A DNA stretch of 64,000 nt from Francisella salimarina. Lineage in GTDB: Bacteria; Pseudomonadota; Gammaproteobacteria; Francisellales; Francisellaceae. The stretch spans positions 124,001 to 188,000 of the forward strand of contig NZ_VOJA01000003.1 of the NCBI RefSeq assembly GCF_007923265.1. Direction: 5' to 3'. The notes beneath the pieces are model-generated. The model saw only the letters and a program-made list of their open reading frames with translations. It searched no databases and was not told the DNA's origin. Numbering within the stretch: the stretch's first letter is position 1; every line of letters starts with the position of its first letter. The position numbers were made by a program, and so were the translations under genes. This document shows positions 52,313-60,308 of the stretch, piece by piece.

Positions 52313-53146
52313 ATGCAAAAGTATCGCTTATTGATTGAGACAGATGACCAAAAAGGCTTGGTTTATAAAGTTTCAAAAATTATCTATGAAAATAATCTCA
52401 ATGTTGAGAGAAACTCTGAATTCGTTGATAAACAGCATAATAAATTTTTTATGCGTACTGAGTTTTCTGGAGAAGTAAATATTGAGCAAATGCTGGTTGA
52501 TTTAGAGAGTACTTTACCTACTGATTCAGAGATTAAACTAGTAGATTCTTCTAAGAAAAATATAGTTATCTTGGCTACAAAAGAAATGCATTGCTTAGGG
52601 GATTTGCTCATAAAACATGCGGAAGGAAAACTAGATGCGAATATTACCGCAGTAATATCAAACTACGATAATCTTAAGAATCTGGTAGAGAAGTTTGATA
52701 TCCCATTTGAGTATGTTTCTCATGAGAGGATTTCTCGAGAAGAACATGAGGAAAGAGTCCAAAACATCATAAGAACTTATGATTATGATGTAATTGTACT
52801 TGCAAAGTATATGAGAATATTGTCTCCAAATTTTGTTGAGCAATTTCAAGGTAAGTTACTTAATATTCATCATTCATTTTTACCAGCATTTATCGGGGCT
52901 AATCCTTATAAGCAGGCTTATGAAAGAGGGGTGAAAATAATTGGTGCAACTAGTCATTTTGTCACAGATGACTTGGATGAAGGACCAATTATAGCTCAGG
53001 ATATAATTAGGGTAGATCATAATTACTCATGGCAAGACATGCGAGATGCTGGACATGATGTTGAAAAAAATGTCTTATCAACAGCTTTGAGCCTAGTTCT
53101 TAATGATAGAATTTTTATTTACAATAATAAAACAGTAATTCTTTAA
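52313..53146 (+). CDS. purU: Formyltetrahydrofolate deformylase
   Basis: Releases formate from 10-formyltetrahydrofolate, feeding PurT and balancing folates. An N-terminal ACT regulatory domain (about 1-80) opens with LLIETDDQKGLVYKVSKIIYENNLN. The formyltransferase-like domain has AKYMRILSPNFVEQF, NIHHSFLPAF with the catalytic Asn-x-His, and DDLDEGPIIAQD. 277 aa, as expected. No associated genes are adjacent. Confidence 0.95.
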   Translation: MQKYRLLIETDDQKGLVYKVSKIIYENNLNVERNSEFVDKQHNKFFMRTEFSGEVNIEQMLVDLESTLPTDSEIKLVDSSKKNIVILATKEMHCLGDLLIKHAEGKLDANITAVISNYDNLKNLVEKFDIPFEYVSHERISREEHEERVQNIIRTYDYDVIVLAKYMRILSPNFVEQFQGKLLNIHHSFLPAFIGANPYKQAYERGVKIIGATSHFVTDDLDEGPIIAQDIIRVDHNYSWQDMRDAGHDVEKNVLSTALSLVLNDRIFIYNNKTVIL

Positions 53147-53255
53147 GAGACTTTGCCCTACAGGTTGTTAATGTAAAGCAAAGTACTAATCTAAAAAGCT
53201 AAAATTTATATCAGGAAATTTAATTATAGAAGATAATTGAGAATTTTAGACTGAA

Positions 53256-55646
53256 TTAGTTATAGGCTACTCCTTTGATGCCATCAACCCAAGTCCAGCC
53301 TTGATAGTCATCTGAATTTAGAATCCAAGTCATTACACCGCCGTATTGACTATAGTTACCAAGACCACCGTTAGTAATGTCTTTAGTTATATCAGCAGGT
53401 TTGTATAATCCTGAACCTGAGCATTCAGCTGTCGCTAAACAAGTTCCTGTTCTGTACTCAGACTCAGATACTGATGGATCTTTAAAGTTTGGTACTCCTA
53501 AGACTATCTTTGTTTCTTCTGGTACATAAAATGCGTCAGCAGGTACGCCAGGCATTTTATCGCGTGTTTGAGGGCTTAGTAGCTCAAATGTTTTGGTCAA
53601 GAAGCCAACATCTTGTCCTTTAAGTCCAGAGAAGTTAGCACCACCATACTGGTTGTATGTTTGTATAAAGAAAGCGTCAAAGTGAGCATTATTTACAAAG
53701 TTTTGAGTATACATAGGTTCAGCAAACTTAGCACTACCACTTGCCCATTGACCGCTTCCATACCAACCTTGTATTTGAGGAGCTGCCGTTAGATACATGT
53801 CTTTACCAGTGATGTTTTTGTACTCGGCTCTAGTTGCTTCGATATAGCGTAAGAAGTTTGCATCTATTTTAGCTGATCCAACAGGGTGCTCAACATCTAT
53901 ATCTAAACCATCAAAGTTGTGTTCTGCAATGAATTTACCCATAGCTTTACCAGCAGATACTGCTTTTTCTCCACTCATATCAGGTCTGAAGAAGTTGACT
54001 CCTCCACCAATAGCTATTAAAGCAATACCACCTTTTTGATGAATTGTTTCCATTTGAGTAGGCAGCTGGGCAATTAGGCTATCTTCCCATTTAAGTTGCA
54101 TGTTATCTACCTCAAAAGGACTGTCAAAGAAAACTGTACCGTCAGTATCTTGACCAATAAAAGCATATACTAGTACATTGTAGCCTCTGTCAAGAGCTGT
54201 TGAAATCATTTGATTTGTGGTATCTGGTTGACTATACCATGTAGAGTTGTAGCCTTTAACATAACCTACAACAACTCTATCAGGCCAGCCATCTTTTGAC
54301 GAGCTATTTTCAGTAATTTTTAGTGAGATTTGTTGAGTATCTTGGTTAGCTGTGAAAGATGTTGGAGTCACAGCAAGTTTAAATCCAGCAATTGCGGCTA
54401 CTGCAATATTCCAAGTATTTCCGTCTTTTGGTACTTCTACAGTAATTGAAGAGTTACTCTTAATATCAACTTCTTTAGTATCACCATTTTCGTTAGTTAG
54501 TGTAAGAGTTGTTGCTTTATCTTTTGGCAGGCCTTCTACTGCTATCGAAATACTCTCGGTAGGAACCTGTTTCTTAGCAAATGTAACATCAACTGCTGTT
54601 GTATTAAAATTAGTAACAGTTATAGCGTAAGTCTTGCTAGGAGTATAGTTATAACCATTAGTTGTAAAACTACCTATAGTAAGAGTATAGCCTGTACCAC
54701 TTTCAGATGAAGGGATATGATCTAAAGTTGTAGAGTCATTGATTTTAAGATTGCCATTACTAACAACGTTTCCATTGGTATCTTTAAGAGTATACGTAGC
54801 TGTAGGGTTGCCTGTTACTTCCGCTGAGGCATTTATTTTGATAGATCCTTCTTCGGCAGGCTTAGGAGCTGTGTATTCTATATTGACTGTTTTAGAGGCA
54901 TTTTTAGCAAGAGTGAATGAGGCTGGTGTAGCAGAACCTGTAGCACCATCAATAGCTGGTACACTTACTGTTAAATCTGAGCTATTTCCAACTACAACTT
55001 CTAGATTAGTAGTAGAACCCCATTTAGCATTAGTTGATTCTGCTATTTTTTGACCATCTTTTAGGATCTGAACATCTGCTAATTTGTCTTTTGCGATGAA
55101 GTCAGGTTTTGCAGGTAGTACTATTGAGACAGTTGCTTTACCTTGTTCAGTTACAGGTCCTTCATTTTTCCATACCCCCCATTGTCCAGATTGGCCAGGA
55201 TTTTCTCCGCGTGTCCACCATTTAGCAGTATATAAGTTACCATTATATATAGCTTGAGAAGGTTTGGATTTGTCGCTTGGATTGTATACAGTATTCGCAT
55301 CCCATTGTTGTACTGAATCACCAGGATTTACTGGGTCTGGTGTAGGAGTCGGTTCCGGAGTTGGCTCTGGTGTAGGCTCCGGAGTCGGAGATGGATCATT
55401 ACCAATAACATCCCAAGCATCAGAACCATATGTTCCACTAGGCTTATATGCAGCAATTTGACACCAACCAGAAGCTGGCCAGCCTTTACACTTATATGTT
55501 TTGCCACCATCAGTTACTTGAGAGCCTGCAACATATGACTTTAGGTTTGCAGTAGACCAAGCATCAGTAGCATTAGCTATTGAAAATGATCCTATACCTA
55601 TCAAAGCACAAACCATAGTAGGTGTTAGTTTAAGTTTATTTTTCAT
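53256..55646 (-). CDS. Secreted GH18 chitinase with N-terminal chitin-binding domains and three Ig-like modules
   Basis: 796 aa. Signal peptide residues 1-26 (MVCALIGIGSFSIANA). A first Cys-containing chitin-binding-like module is at about 28-80, then a PTPEP-repeat linker (85-105). A CBM5/12 module (about 113-161, YTAKWWTRGE) follows. Three beta-sandwich (Ig-like/PKD-like) repeats of about 90 residues come next (170-445). The C-terminal GH18 domain (about 455-796) has the complete FDGLDIDVEHP with catalytic Glu586. It is convergent with purU and divergent from the MATE gene. The order is opposite to the first chitinase, although the signal peptide and upstream region are related. The Ig-like units are read by pattern only. 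Confidence 0.92.
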   Translation of the reverse strand: MKNKLKLTPTMVCALIGIGSFSIANATDAWSTANLKSYVAGSQVTDGGKTYKCKGWPASGWCQIAAYKPSGTYGSDAWDVIGNDPSPTPEPTPEPTPEPTPTPDPVNPGDSVQQWDANTVYNPSDKSKPSQAIYNGNLYTAKWWTRGENPGQSGQWGVWKNEGPVTEQGKATVSIVLPAKPDFIAKDKLADVQILKDGQKIAESTNAKWGSTTNLEVVVGNSSDLTVSVPAIDGATGSATPASFTLAKNASKTVNIEYTAPKPAEEGSIKINASAEVTGNPTATYTLKDTNGNVVSNGNLKINDSTTLDHIPSSESGTGYTLTIGSFTTNGYNYTPSKTYAITVTNFNTTAVDVTFAKKQVPTESISIAVEGLPKDKATTLTLTNENGDTKEVDIKSNSSITVEVPKDGNTWNIAVAAIAGFKLAVTPTSFTANQDTQQISLKITENSSSKDGWPDRVVVGYVKGYNSTWYSQPDTTNQMISTALDRGYNVLVYAFIGQDTDGTVFFDSPFEVDNMQLKWEDSLIAQLPTQMETIHQKGGIALIAIGGGVNFFRPDMSGEKAVSAGKAMGKFIAEHNFDGLDIDVEHPVGSAKIDANFLRYIEATRAEYKNITGKDMYLTAAPQIQGWYGSGQWASGSAKFAEPMYTQNFVNNAHFDAFFIQTYNQYGGANFSGLKGQDVGFLTKTFELLSPQTRDKMPGVPADAFYVPEETKIVLGVPNFKDPSVSESEYRTGTCLATAECSGSGLYKPADITKDITNGGLGNYSQYGGVMTWILNSDDYQGWTWVDGIKGVAYN

Positions 55647-55679
55647 AATGGAATTCTCCTAATACAAGTATTAATAACC

Positions 55680-55696
55680 GTAAGCGTATTGCTTAC
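55680..55696. promoter_or_regulatory. Inverted repeat at the predicted start site of the second chitinase
   Basis: GTAAGC and GCTTAC around GTATT. It is the counterpart of 48706-48726, with the stem extended inward here and outward there. Confidence 0.6.
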
Positions 55697-55702
55697 AAAT
55701 TA

Positions 55703-55732
55703 ATTTTATGCTTACGAAATAAAGCTAATCAA
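55703..55732 (-). promoter_or_regulatory. Predicted promoter of the second chitinase
   Basis: On the reverse strand TTGATT (55732-55727) and TAAAAT (55708-55703) with 18 bp between, the same as for the first chitinase. Confidence 0.65.
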
Positions 55733-55931
55733 GAAAAAAATATTTTTCCTGATGTTTATTATGATTTGCATAAATAAATATTAATTTTTCTTTAAAGCTG
55801 GTTATGTATTATTGATTGCGACACAATATAACATATTGTCATAAATTGTTAATTATCAAAAACTAATAGCTGGCTGTAAAAACTAATAGCTAAAATATAT
55901 ATAACTAATGGAATTGTTATATATTTTTAAA

Positions 55932-55940
55932 TGTTATAAT
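55932..55940 (+). promoter_or_regulatory. Predicted extended -10 promoter of the MATE gene
   Basis: TGTTATAAT lies 31 bp before the start codon. A TTGTTA lies 15 bp upstream of the -10. Confidence 0.5.
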
Positions 55941-55971
55941 TTTGTTCATAAGTAGATTTTTGATTCTTTAG

Positions 55972-57270
55972 ATGCACAAAAAAATATTTTTATTATCTTT
56001 ACCACTTATACTATCAAATCTAGTTTTACCAATGGTTGGTATTGTCAATACTGCATTAATTGGTCATCTCAGTGACAGCAATTATCTTGCTGCAATAGGC
56101 TTAGGAGTTTCAATAATAAATGTTATTTGTTTCATGTTTTCATTTTTTAGAATGAGTTTGACAGGGTTGATAGCTCAGTCATTAAATAATCTTGAAAAGA
56201 TGCTAGAAATAGTTATAAAGGCCGTGTTAATAGCATTACTAATATCAATAATTGTTTTTAGTCTTAAAAGTGTGATTTTGATTGCTGTATTAAAAATAGT
56301 AAATACTTCATTTGATATAAAAATGTTATTAGAAAACTTTTATAATGTTGCTATTTATATTTTGCTTTTTTCATTACTAAATTATATTTTTATTGGTTTC
56401 TTTATCGGTGTTGGAAATCCTAGAGTAGTACTTTATAGTTCTATTATCTATATGAGTGTAGCAATAGGGCTGAGCACACTCTTGGTGGTTATTTTAAATT
56501 ACAATGTTGTTGGTGTAGCAGTTTCTTTAGTTATAGCCTCTGCTAGTTGTAGTATTTATCTGAGTACAAAAATATTTAGATATTTCTATAAATCAGGTAG
56601 TTTTAGTATCAAAAAGTTGGTAGATTTTAAGCTCTTAAATTTTGGTAGTTATATGCCTTTTCTTCAACTTAATATAAATATTTTTGTGCGTTCTTTATGT
56701 TTATTATTAGCATTTAATTCTTTTTATATATTTTCTTCGAATTACGGGAAAACTATTTTAGCTGCGAATACTATACTTGTAGAAATAGGTATGTTTTTTG
56801 CGATGTTTCTAGATGCTCTTGCTAATACAACTGAGTCGTTAGTTGCTCAAGCGTACGTTGATAAAAATACTAGCCTATTGAGAGAAACTATTTACAAAAC
56901 ATTTGTGCAAAGTATGATACTAACTCTGGTTTTATCTATAGTTTATTTTACTTTTAGTGGTTATATAATATCAATCTTTACCGATATTGTAGATGTTAGG
57001 ATTCAGATAAATAAATATATCATTTTTTCATTTCTTATGCCGTTATTTGCAAGTTTTAGCTTTTGGATAGATGGTGTGTTTGTAGGACTCCTAAAAACTG
57101 TAGCAATGAGAAATGCGATGATTTTATCAGCAGGAGTGTATATTGCTTTTGTTTTTTTATTACAACCCTATGAAAATTATGGCTTATGGATTGCGCTAAT
57201 ATTATTCTATATAGCTAGAACAGTATTTTTGATGCCTCCACTAGGTCAGTATATTAAAAAAGGAGTTTAA
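55972..57270 (+). CDS. MATE-family efflux transporter (DinF-like)
   Basis: A 432-aa protein with about 12 hydrophobic helices. Helices 1 and 2 read LSLPLILSNLVLPMVGIVNTALIGHLSD, the MATE signature. The symmetric second half includes DALANTTESLVAQAY. Sodium- or proton-driven export of toxic compounds is the usual role; substrate unknown. It is directly followed by a tautomerase-like gene with no spacer. Confidence 0.88.
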   Translation: MHKKIFLLSLPLILSNLVLPMVGIVNTALIGHLSDSNYLAAIGLGVSIINVICFMFSFFRMSLTGLIAQSLNNLEKMLEIVIKAVLIALLISIIVFSLKSVILIAVLKIVNTSFDIKMLLENFYNVAIYILLFSLLNYIFIGFFIGVGNPRVVLYSSIIYMSVAIGLSTLLVVILNYNVVGVAVSLVIASASCSIYLSTKIFRYFYKSGSFSIKKLVDFKLLNFGSYMPFLQLNINIFVRSLCLLLAFNSFYIFSSNYGKTILAANTILVEIGMFFAMFLDALANTTESLVAQAYVDKNTSLLRETIYKTFVQSMILTLVLSIVYFTFSGYIISIFTDIVDVRIQINKYIIFSFLMPLFASFSFWIDGVFVGLLKTVAMRNAMILSAGVYIAFVFLLQPYENYGLWIALILFYIARTVFLMPPLGQYIKKGV

Positions 57271-57615
57271 ATGCCGCATATAATCTTAGAAGTACCTCAA
57301 CAGTTTGATACGGAATTAGCAAAGAAGGTAATAAATTTAGCGCAGCAATTTTTGGTAGAGAAGTTACCAACTAGATTAGAAACCTTTAAAAGTAGAGTTT
57401 ATAGGTACAGTTTTAGTAGTGTAGCAGGAGATGATAGCTTAGATGTAATCCATGTGCAGATTAAAGTTCTAAAAGGAAGAAAGCCTGAGCATCTAGAAGA
57501 AATCTCACAACAATTGAAAGCTAAAATTTGCCAATTATTAAATTCTGAAGTTAATCTAGACAATTATAGTGTAACTTTAGAGTTGATGGAGCTATCTACT
57601 GCTTATGCTAATTAA
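57271..57615 (+). CDS. Tautomerase-superfamily protein, 5-carboxymethyl-2-hydroxymuconate isomerase-like
   Basis: A 114-aa protein beginning Met-Pro-His-Ile-Ile-Leu-Glu. The N-terminal Pro is the catalytic base in this superfamily, so the start is well fixed. The middle VIHVQIKVLKGRKPEHLEEISQQL matches the CHMI subgroup. The native substrate may not be a homoprotocatechuate product, because no such pathway is nearby. The ATG immediately follows the MATE stop, indicating a two-gene operon. Confidence 0.82.
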   Translation: MPHIILEVPQQFDTELAKKVINLAQQFLVEKLPTRLETFKSRVYRYSFSSVAGDDSLDVIHVQIKVLKGRKPEHLEEISQQLKAKICQLLNSEVNLDNYSVTLELMELSTAYAN

Positions 57616-57682
57616 TATTTGATTATCGTTATTATTTCACTAATATATACTAAAATCTTTAAACTTAGATATTAGAAAATTA

Positions 57683-58903
57683 ATGAAAAACTATAATAGA
57701 TTACTATTTTCATCATTAGGTGCTGCTTTTGAGTTCTATGATTTTGCAATATATTCTGTATTTGCTGTAGCTATTGGTAGTAAGTTTTTTGATAAAAGTA
57801 GTTCTGTAAGCAATACTTTACTGGTTTTTTTAGTTTATATCGTTGGATATCTTGTGCGTCCTATTGGTGCTTGGGGATTTGGATATATCGCTGATAAGAA
57901 GGGTAGAGCATTTGTCTTGAGGCTTAATATGTTCTTACTATTTTTTGCGACTCTAGCATTAGCTTTTTTACCCACGATAGAAAGTATTGGTGTTTTAGCT
58001 ACTATTTTGTTTGTTGGATTGCGCTGTATACAATCATTGGCAGTAGGTGCTGAGATACCAGTATCAGTAGTATATATTGTCGAGAACTACCCTCAAAGAC
58101 AAGGCTTTATGACAAGTATAGTGTTTTGTTGTTTGAGTATTGGGATTATGATGACATCACTTGTACTGTTTATATTAAATCATTTTACTAGCCAAAGCTT
58201 TATCGAAAATTACGGTTGGCGGATTGGATTTTTAATAGGTGCTTGTTTTACATTTATATTATTTTTCTTGAGAAAAAATATTGTAGATATTCCTAAAGTT
58301 ACTGAAATGTTAGATAAACCTCGCTCTGAAAACTCTATGTTTATTGTGAAAGTAATTGTTGGTATAGCCTTAGTTGCTTGTATTGCTATGTTAACTACTC
58401 AGCTATATATGTTTTTACCTGCGTATAAACAAATGTATGTAGAGTCAAATTATGATATTTCTAGTTTACTTCTAACTGGTTCTATAATTATGGCGGTTAG
58501 TTGTTTGTTAGGTGGTTTTATTAGTGATTATGTATCTAAGTCTAAGATGATGGCGCTATTGATTTTGATAAGTATAGCAGTAACCCCAATCTTCTATAAA
58601 AATATGATTGCCGGAACTGATGTTTTTGCATGTTTTATTATTTTGTCAATTATAATGGGATTTTTTGCTTCAACATACAATGTGATTATTACAAATTTTT
58701 TTAGATTAGAGTATAGATGTCGTGGTTATGGTATTGCCTATAATTTGGGATATCTGATATTTTCTGCAGGTATACCCGCTTTGACAATATCACTTATAGC
58801 TACAACTAATAGCCTTTTAGTACCGGTGTATTTAGTTGTATTTGCTGGAGCTGTATCATTTTTTGGGATTGCTACGGCTAGTTGGTTTATGAAAAAGGCT
58901 TAA
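57683..58903 (+). CDS. MFS transporter of the metabolite:H+ symporter (MHS) type
   Basis: A 406-aa protein with about 12 hydrophobic helices. The N-terminus SSLGAAFEFYDFAIYSVFA and the loop GYLVRPIGAWGFGYIADKKGR are the MHS signature, as in proline/betaine and dicarboxylate symporters. Substrate unknown; an organic acid or osmolyte is plausible. The 3' end overlaps the convergent dgt by 17 bases. Confidence 0.85.
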   Translation: MKNYNRLLFSSLGAAFEFYDFAIYSVFAVAIGSKFFDKSSSVSNTLLVFLVYIVGYLVRPIGAWGFGYIADKKGRAFVLRLNMFLLFFATLALAFLPTIESIGVLATILFVGLRCIQSLAVGAEIPVSVVYIVENYPQRQGFMTSIVFCCLSIGIMMTSLVLFILNHFTSQSFIENYGWRIGFLIGACFTFILFFLRKNIVDIPKVTEMLDKPRSENSMFIVKVIVGIALVACIAMLTTQLYMFLPAYKQMYVESNYDISSLLLTGSIIMAVSCLLGGFISDYVSKSKMMALLILISIAVTPIFYKNMIAGTDVFACFIILSIIMGFFASTYNVIITNFFRLEYRCRGYGIAYNLGYLIFSAGIPALTISLIATTNSLLVPVYLVVFAGAVSFFGIATASWFMKKA

Positions 58904-60209
58904 ATATCATCGCCGAAGGATCTGATTTGAATTGATTATATAGTTCTATTATATATCTATCGGTCATAGATGATATGTAATCGCTTATTATTCTAGCTTT
59001 ACCATGAGAGCTATGAGTGTTATAGAATATAGCACCAATATCATCTGGTAGTAGGCTTTCATCCGGAGTTGAGCTAATCAAAATATCAAAAATCTCTGAA
59101 ATTATCTCTCGACCACGATACCTTAAGACATTAAGTTTAGGTGATTTTATTATTTTAAATAAAATATATTTTTTAAGTACTTCGACTTGTTTTCTAATTT
59201 CATTATTTAAATATACCTTTGAAATAATAGGAACTTCTAGGTTTAGGTCTAGCTCAATATTTTGAATGCAACTATTGACTAGTTTTGAGGTTAGTTTTGT
59301 ACGTAACAAGCTATTATTAGCAATATTTTTTGATATCTTGTATATCTCCGTGCTATCTACATTGAAATCAATATAATCTGAAAATATATCTTTGAGGATA
59401 TTTTGGATTTCATCCTTGGTTATCTCTAAATCGTTAGGCATTGCATTATAGATTTTGTCTAGAAGCTTGTTATCAATACTTGCCATAGATAGTGGATCTA
59501 TAAATCCGCCTTTAAGAGCATCTTCGACATCATAAGTTGAATAAGCAATATCATCTGCTACATCCATAATATAACATTCTATAGTTTTGAAGTTTTCTGT
59601 AGTTGTTATGCCATAGGGCTCGAGGAGCTTATGTTTGATATCTTCAACTAGTCTTGATTCTTCATTATAGTAGCCCTTCGTAAGCTTACCTAGATCACTA
59701 ATTGGTGGAATAAGCTGATCATATTTTATAGTTGCTGCGAGAGTTCTATATGTTAGGTTTAAACCAAAAGTTTGCTTCTGATCAATATCTTTTTTCGCAG
59801 TATGTGATATTAGTCGTAGCGTCTGAGCATTACTTTCAAAACCACCAAAATTACGCATTTTTTTATTTAAGGCAACTTCACCATTATGACCAAAAGGAGG
59901 GTGACCAATATCATGACAGAGTGCTGCTGTTTCAATTAGATCATAATCTAAATTTAGACCATGTTCTGTGTTGAGTTTAACAGCTATAGATTTAGCTATT
60001 TGCGCTACTTCTAGAGAGTGAGTAAGCCTATTTCTAAAAAAGTCATTTTCAAAACTAGGGAAAATTTGTGTTTTTGCTTGAAGTCTTCTAAATGATGAAG
60101 AGTGGACAACACGAGCATAATCCCTTCTAAAAGGAGAAAAGTTATCTTTTTTTGATATATCATTATTTTGTCTTAGATAATCATTTTCATGATAAAGATT
60201 TAATGCCAT
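58887..60209 (-). CDS. dgt: dGTP triphosphohydrolase-like HD-domain protein
   Basis: HD-superfamily enzyme of 440 aa that cuts dNTPs to nucleosides plus tripolyphosphate. The metal-binding His and Asp are in RLTHSLEVAQIA, ALCHDIGHPPFGHNGE and the later MDVADDIAYSTYDVEDA. N-terminal RRDYARVVHSSSFRRLQAKTQ is the family start. The length fits the non-E. coli subgroup, whose members often act on several dNTPs. It stands alone and overlaps the end of a convergent MFS gene. Confidence 0.92.
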   Translation of the reverse strand: MALNLYHENDYLRQNNDISKKDNFSPFRRDYARVVHSSSFRRLQAKTQIFPSFENDFFRNRLTHSLEVAQIAKSIAVKLNTEHGLNLDYDLIETAALCHDIGHPPFGHNGEVALNKKMRNFGGFESNAQTLRLISHTAKKDIDQKQTFGLNLTYRTLAATIKYDQLIPPISDLGKLTKGYYNEESRLVEDIKHKLLEPYGITTTENFKTIECYIMDVADDIAYSTYDVEDALKGGFIDPLSMASIDNKLLDKIYNAMPNDLEITKDEIQNILKDIFSDYIDFNVDSTEIYKISKNIANNSLLRTKLTSKLVNSCIQNIELDLNLEVPIISKVYLNNEIRKQVEVLKKYILFKIIKSPKLNVLRYRGREIISEIFDILISSTPDESLLPDDIGAIFYNTHSSHGKARIISDYISSMTDRYIIELYNQFKSDPSAMIFKPFS

Positions 60210-60308
60210 ATATACTCGAATATAATTTGTGATTATATTTAAATATTAGAGTAAATGATTAGATATGCAATATTTTAGTAGTAAGAAAGATAAAGAGATT
60301 AAGAATAA

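Larger units (their letters stand above)
55647..55971. promoter_or_regulatory. Intergenic region with the chitinase regulatory module (second copy) and the MATE promoter
   Basis: 325 bp between divergent genes. The reverse strand of 55656-55891 aligns with 48514-48748. It includes AAAAACTAATAGCT at 55858-55871 and 55878-55891 (20-bp period) and the perfect palindrome ACAATAT-AAC-ATATTGT at 55823-55839. The 43-bp identical block is at 55755-55797. No ORF is present. Confidence 0.8.

Noticed and set aside
53147-53255. Small gene between purU and the second chitinase
   Set aside because: AT-rich spacer without a start plus Shine-Dalgarno or clear hairpin; it is only a convergent gap.
55325-55400. 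Short tandem repeats that could look like a CRISPR or minisatellite
   Set aside because: The 12-bp units are simply the PTPE codons of the linker; there are no spacers and no cas genes.
55264-55510. Open frames across the PTPEP linker of the second chitinase
   Set aside because: The repeated Pro-Thr-Glu codons keep other frames open by chance; the GH18 frame explains the sequence.
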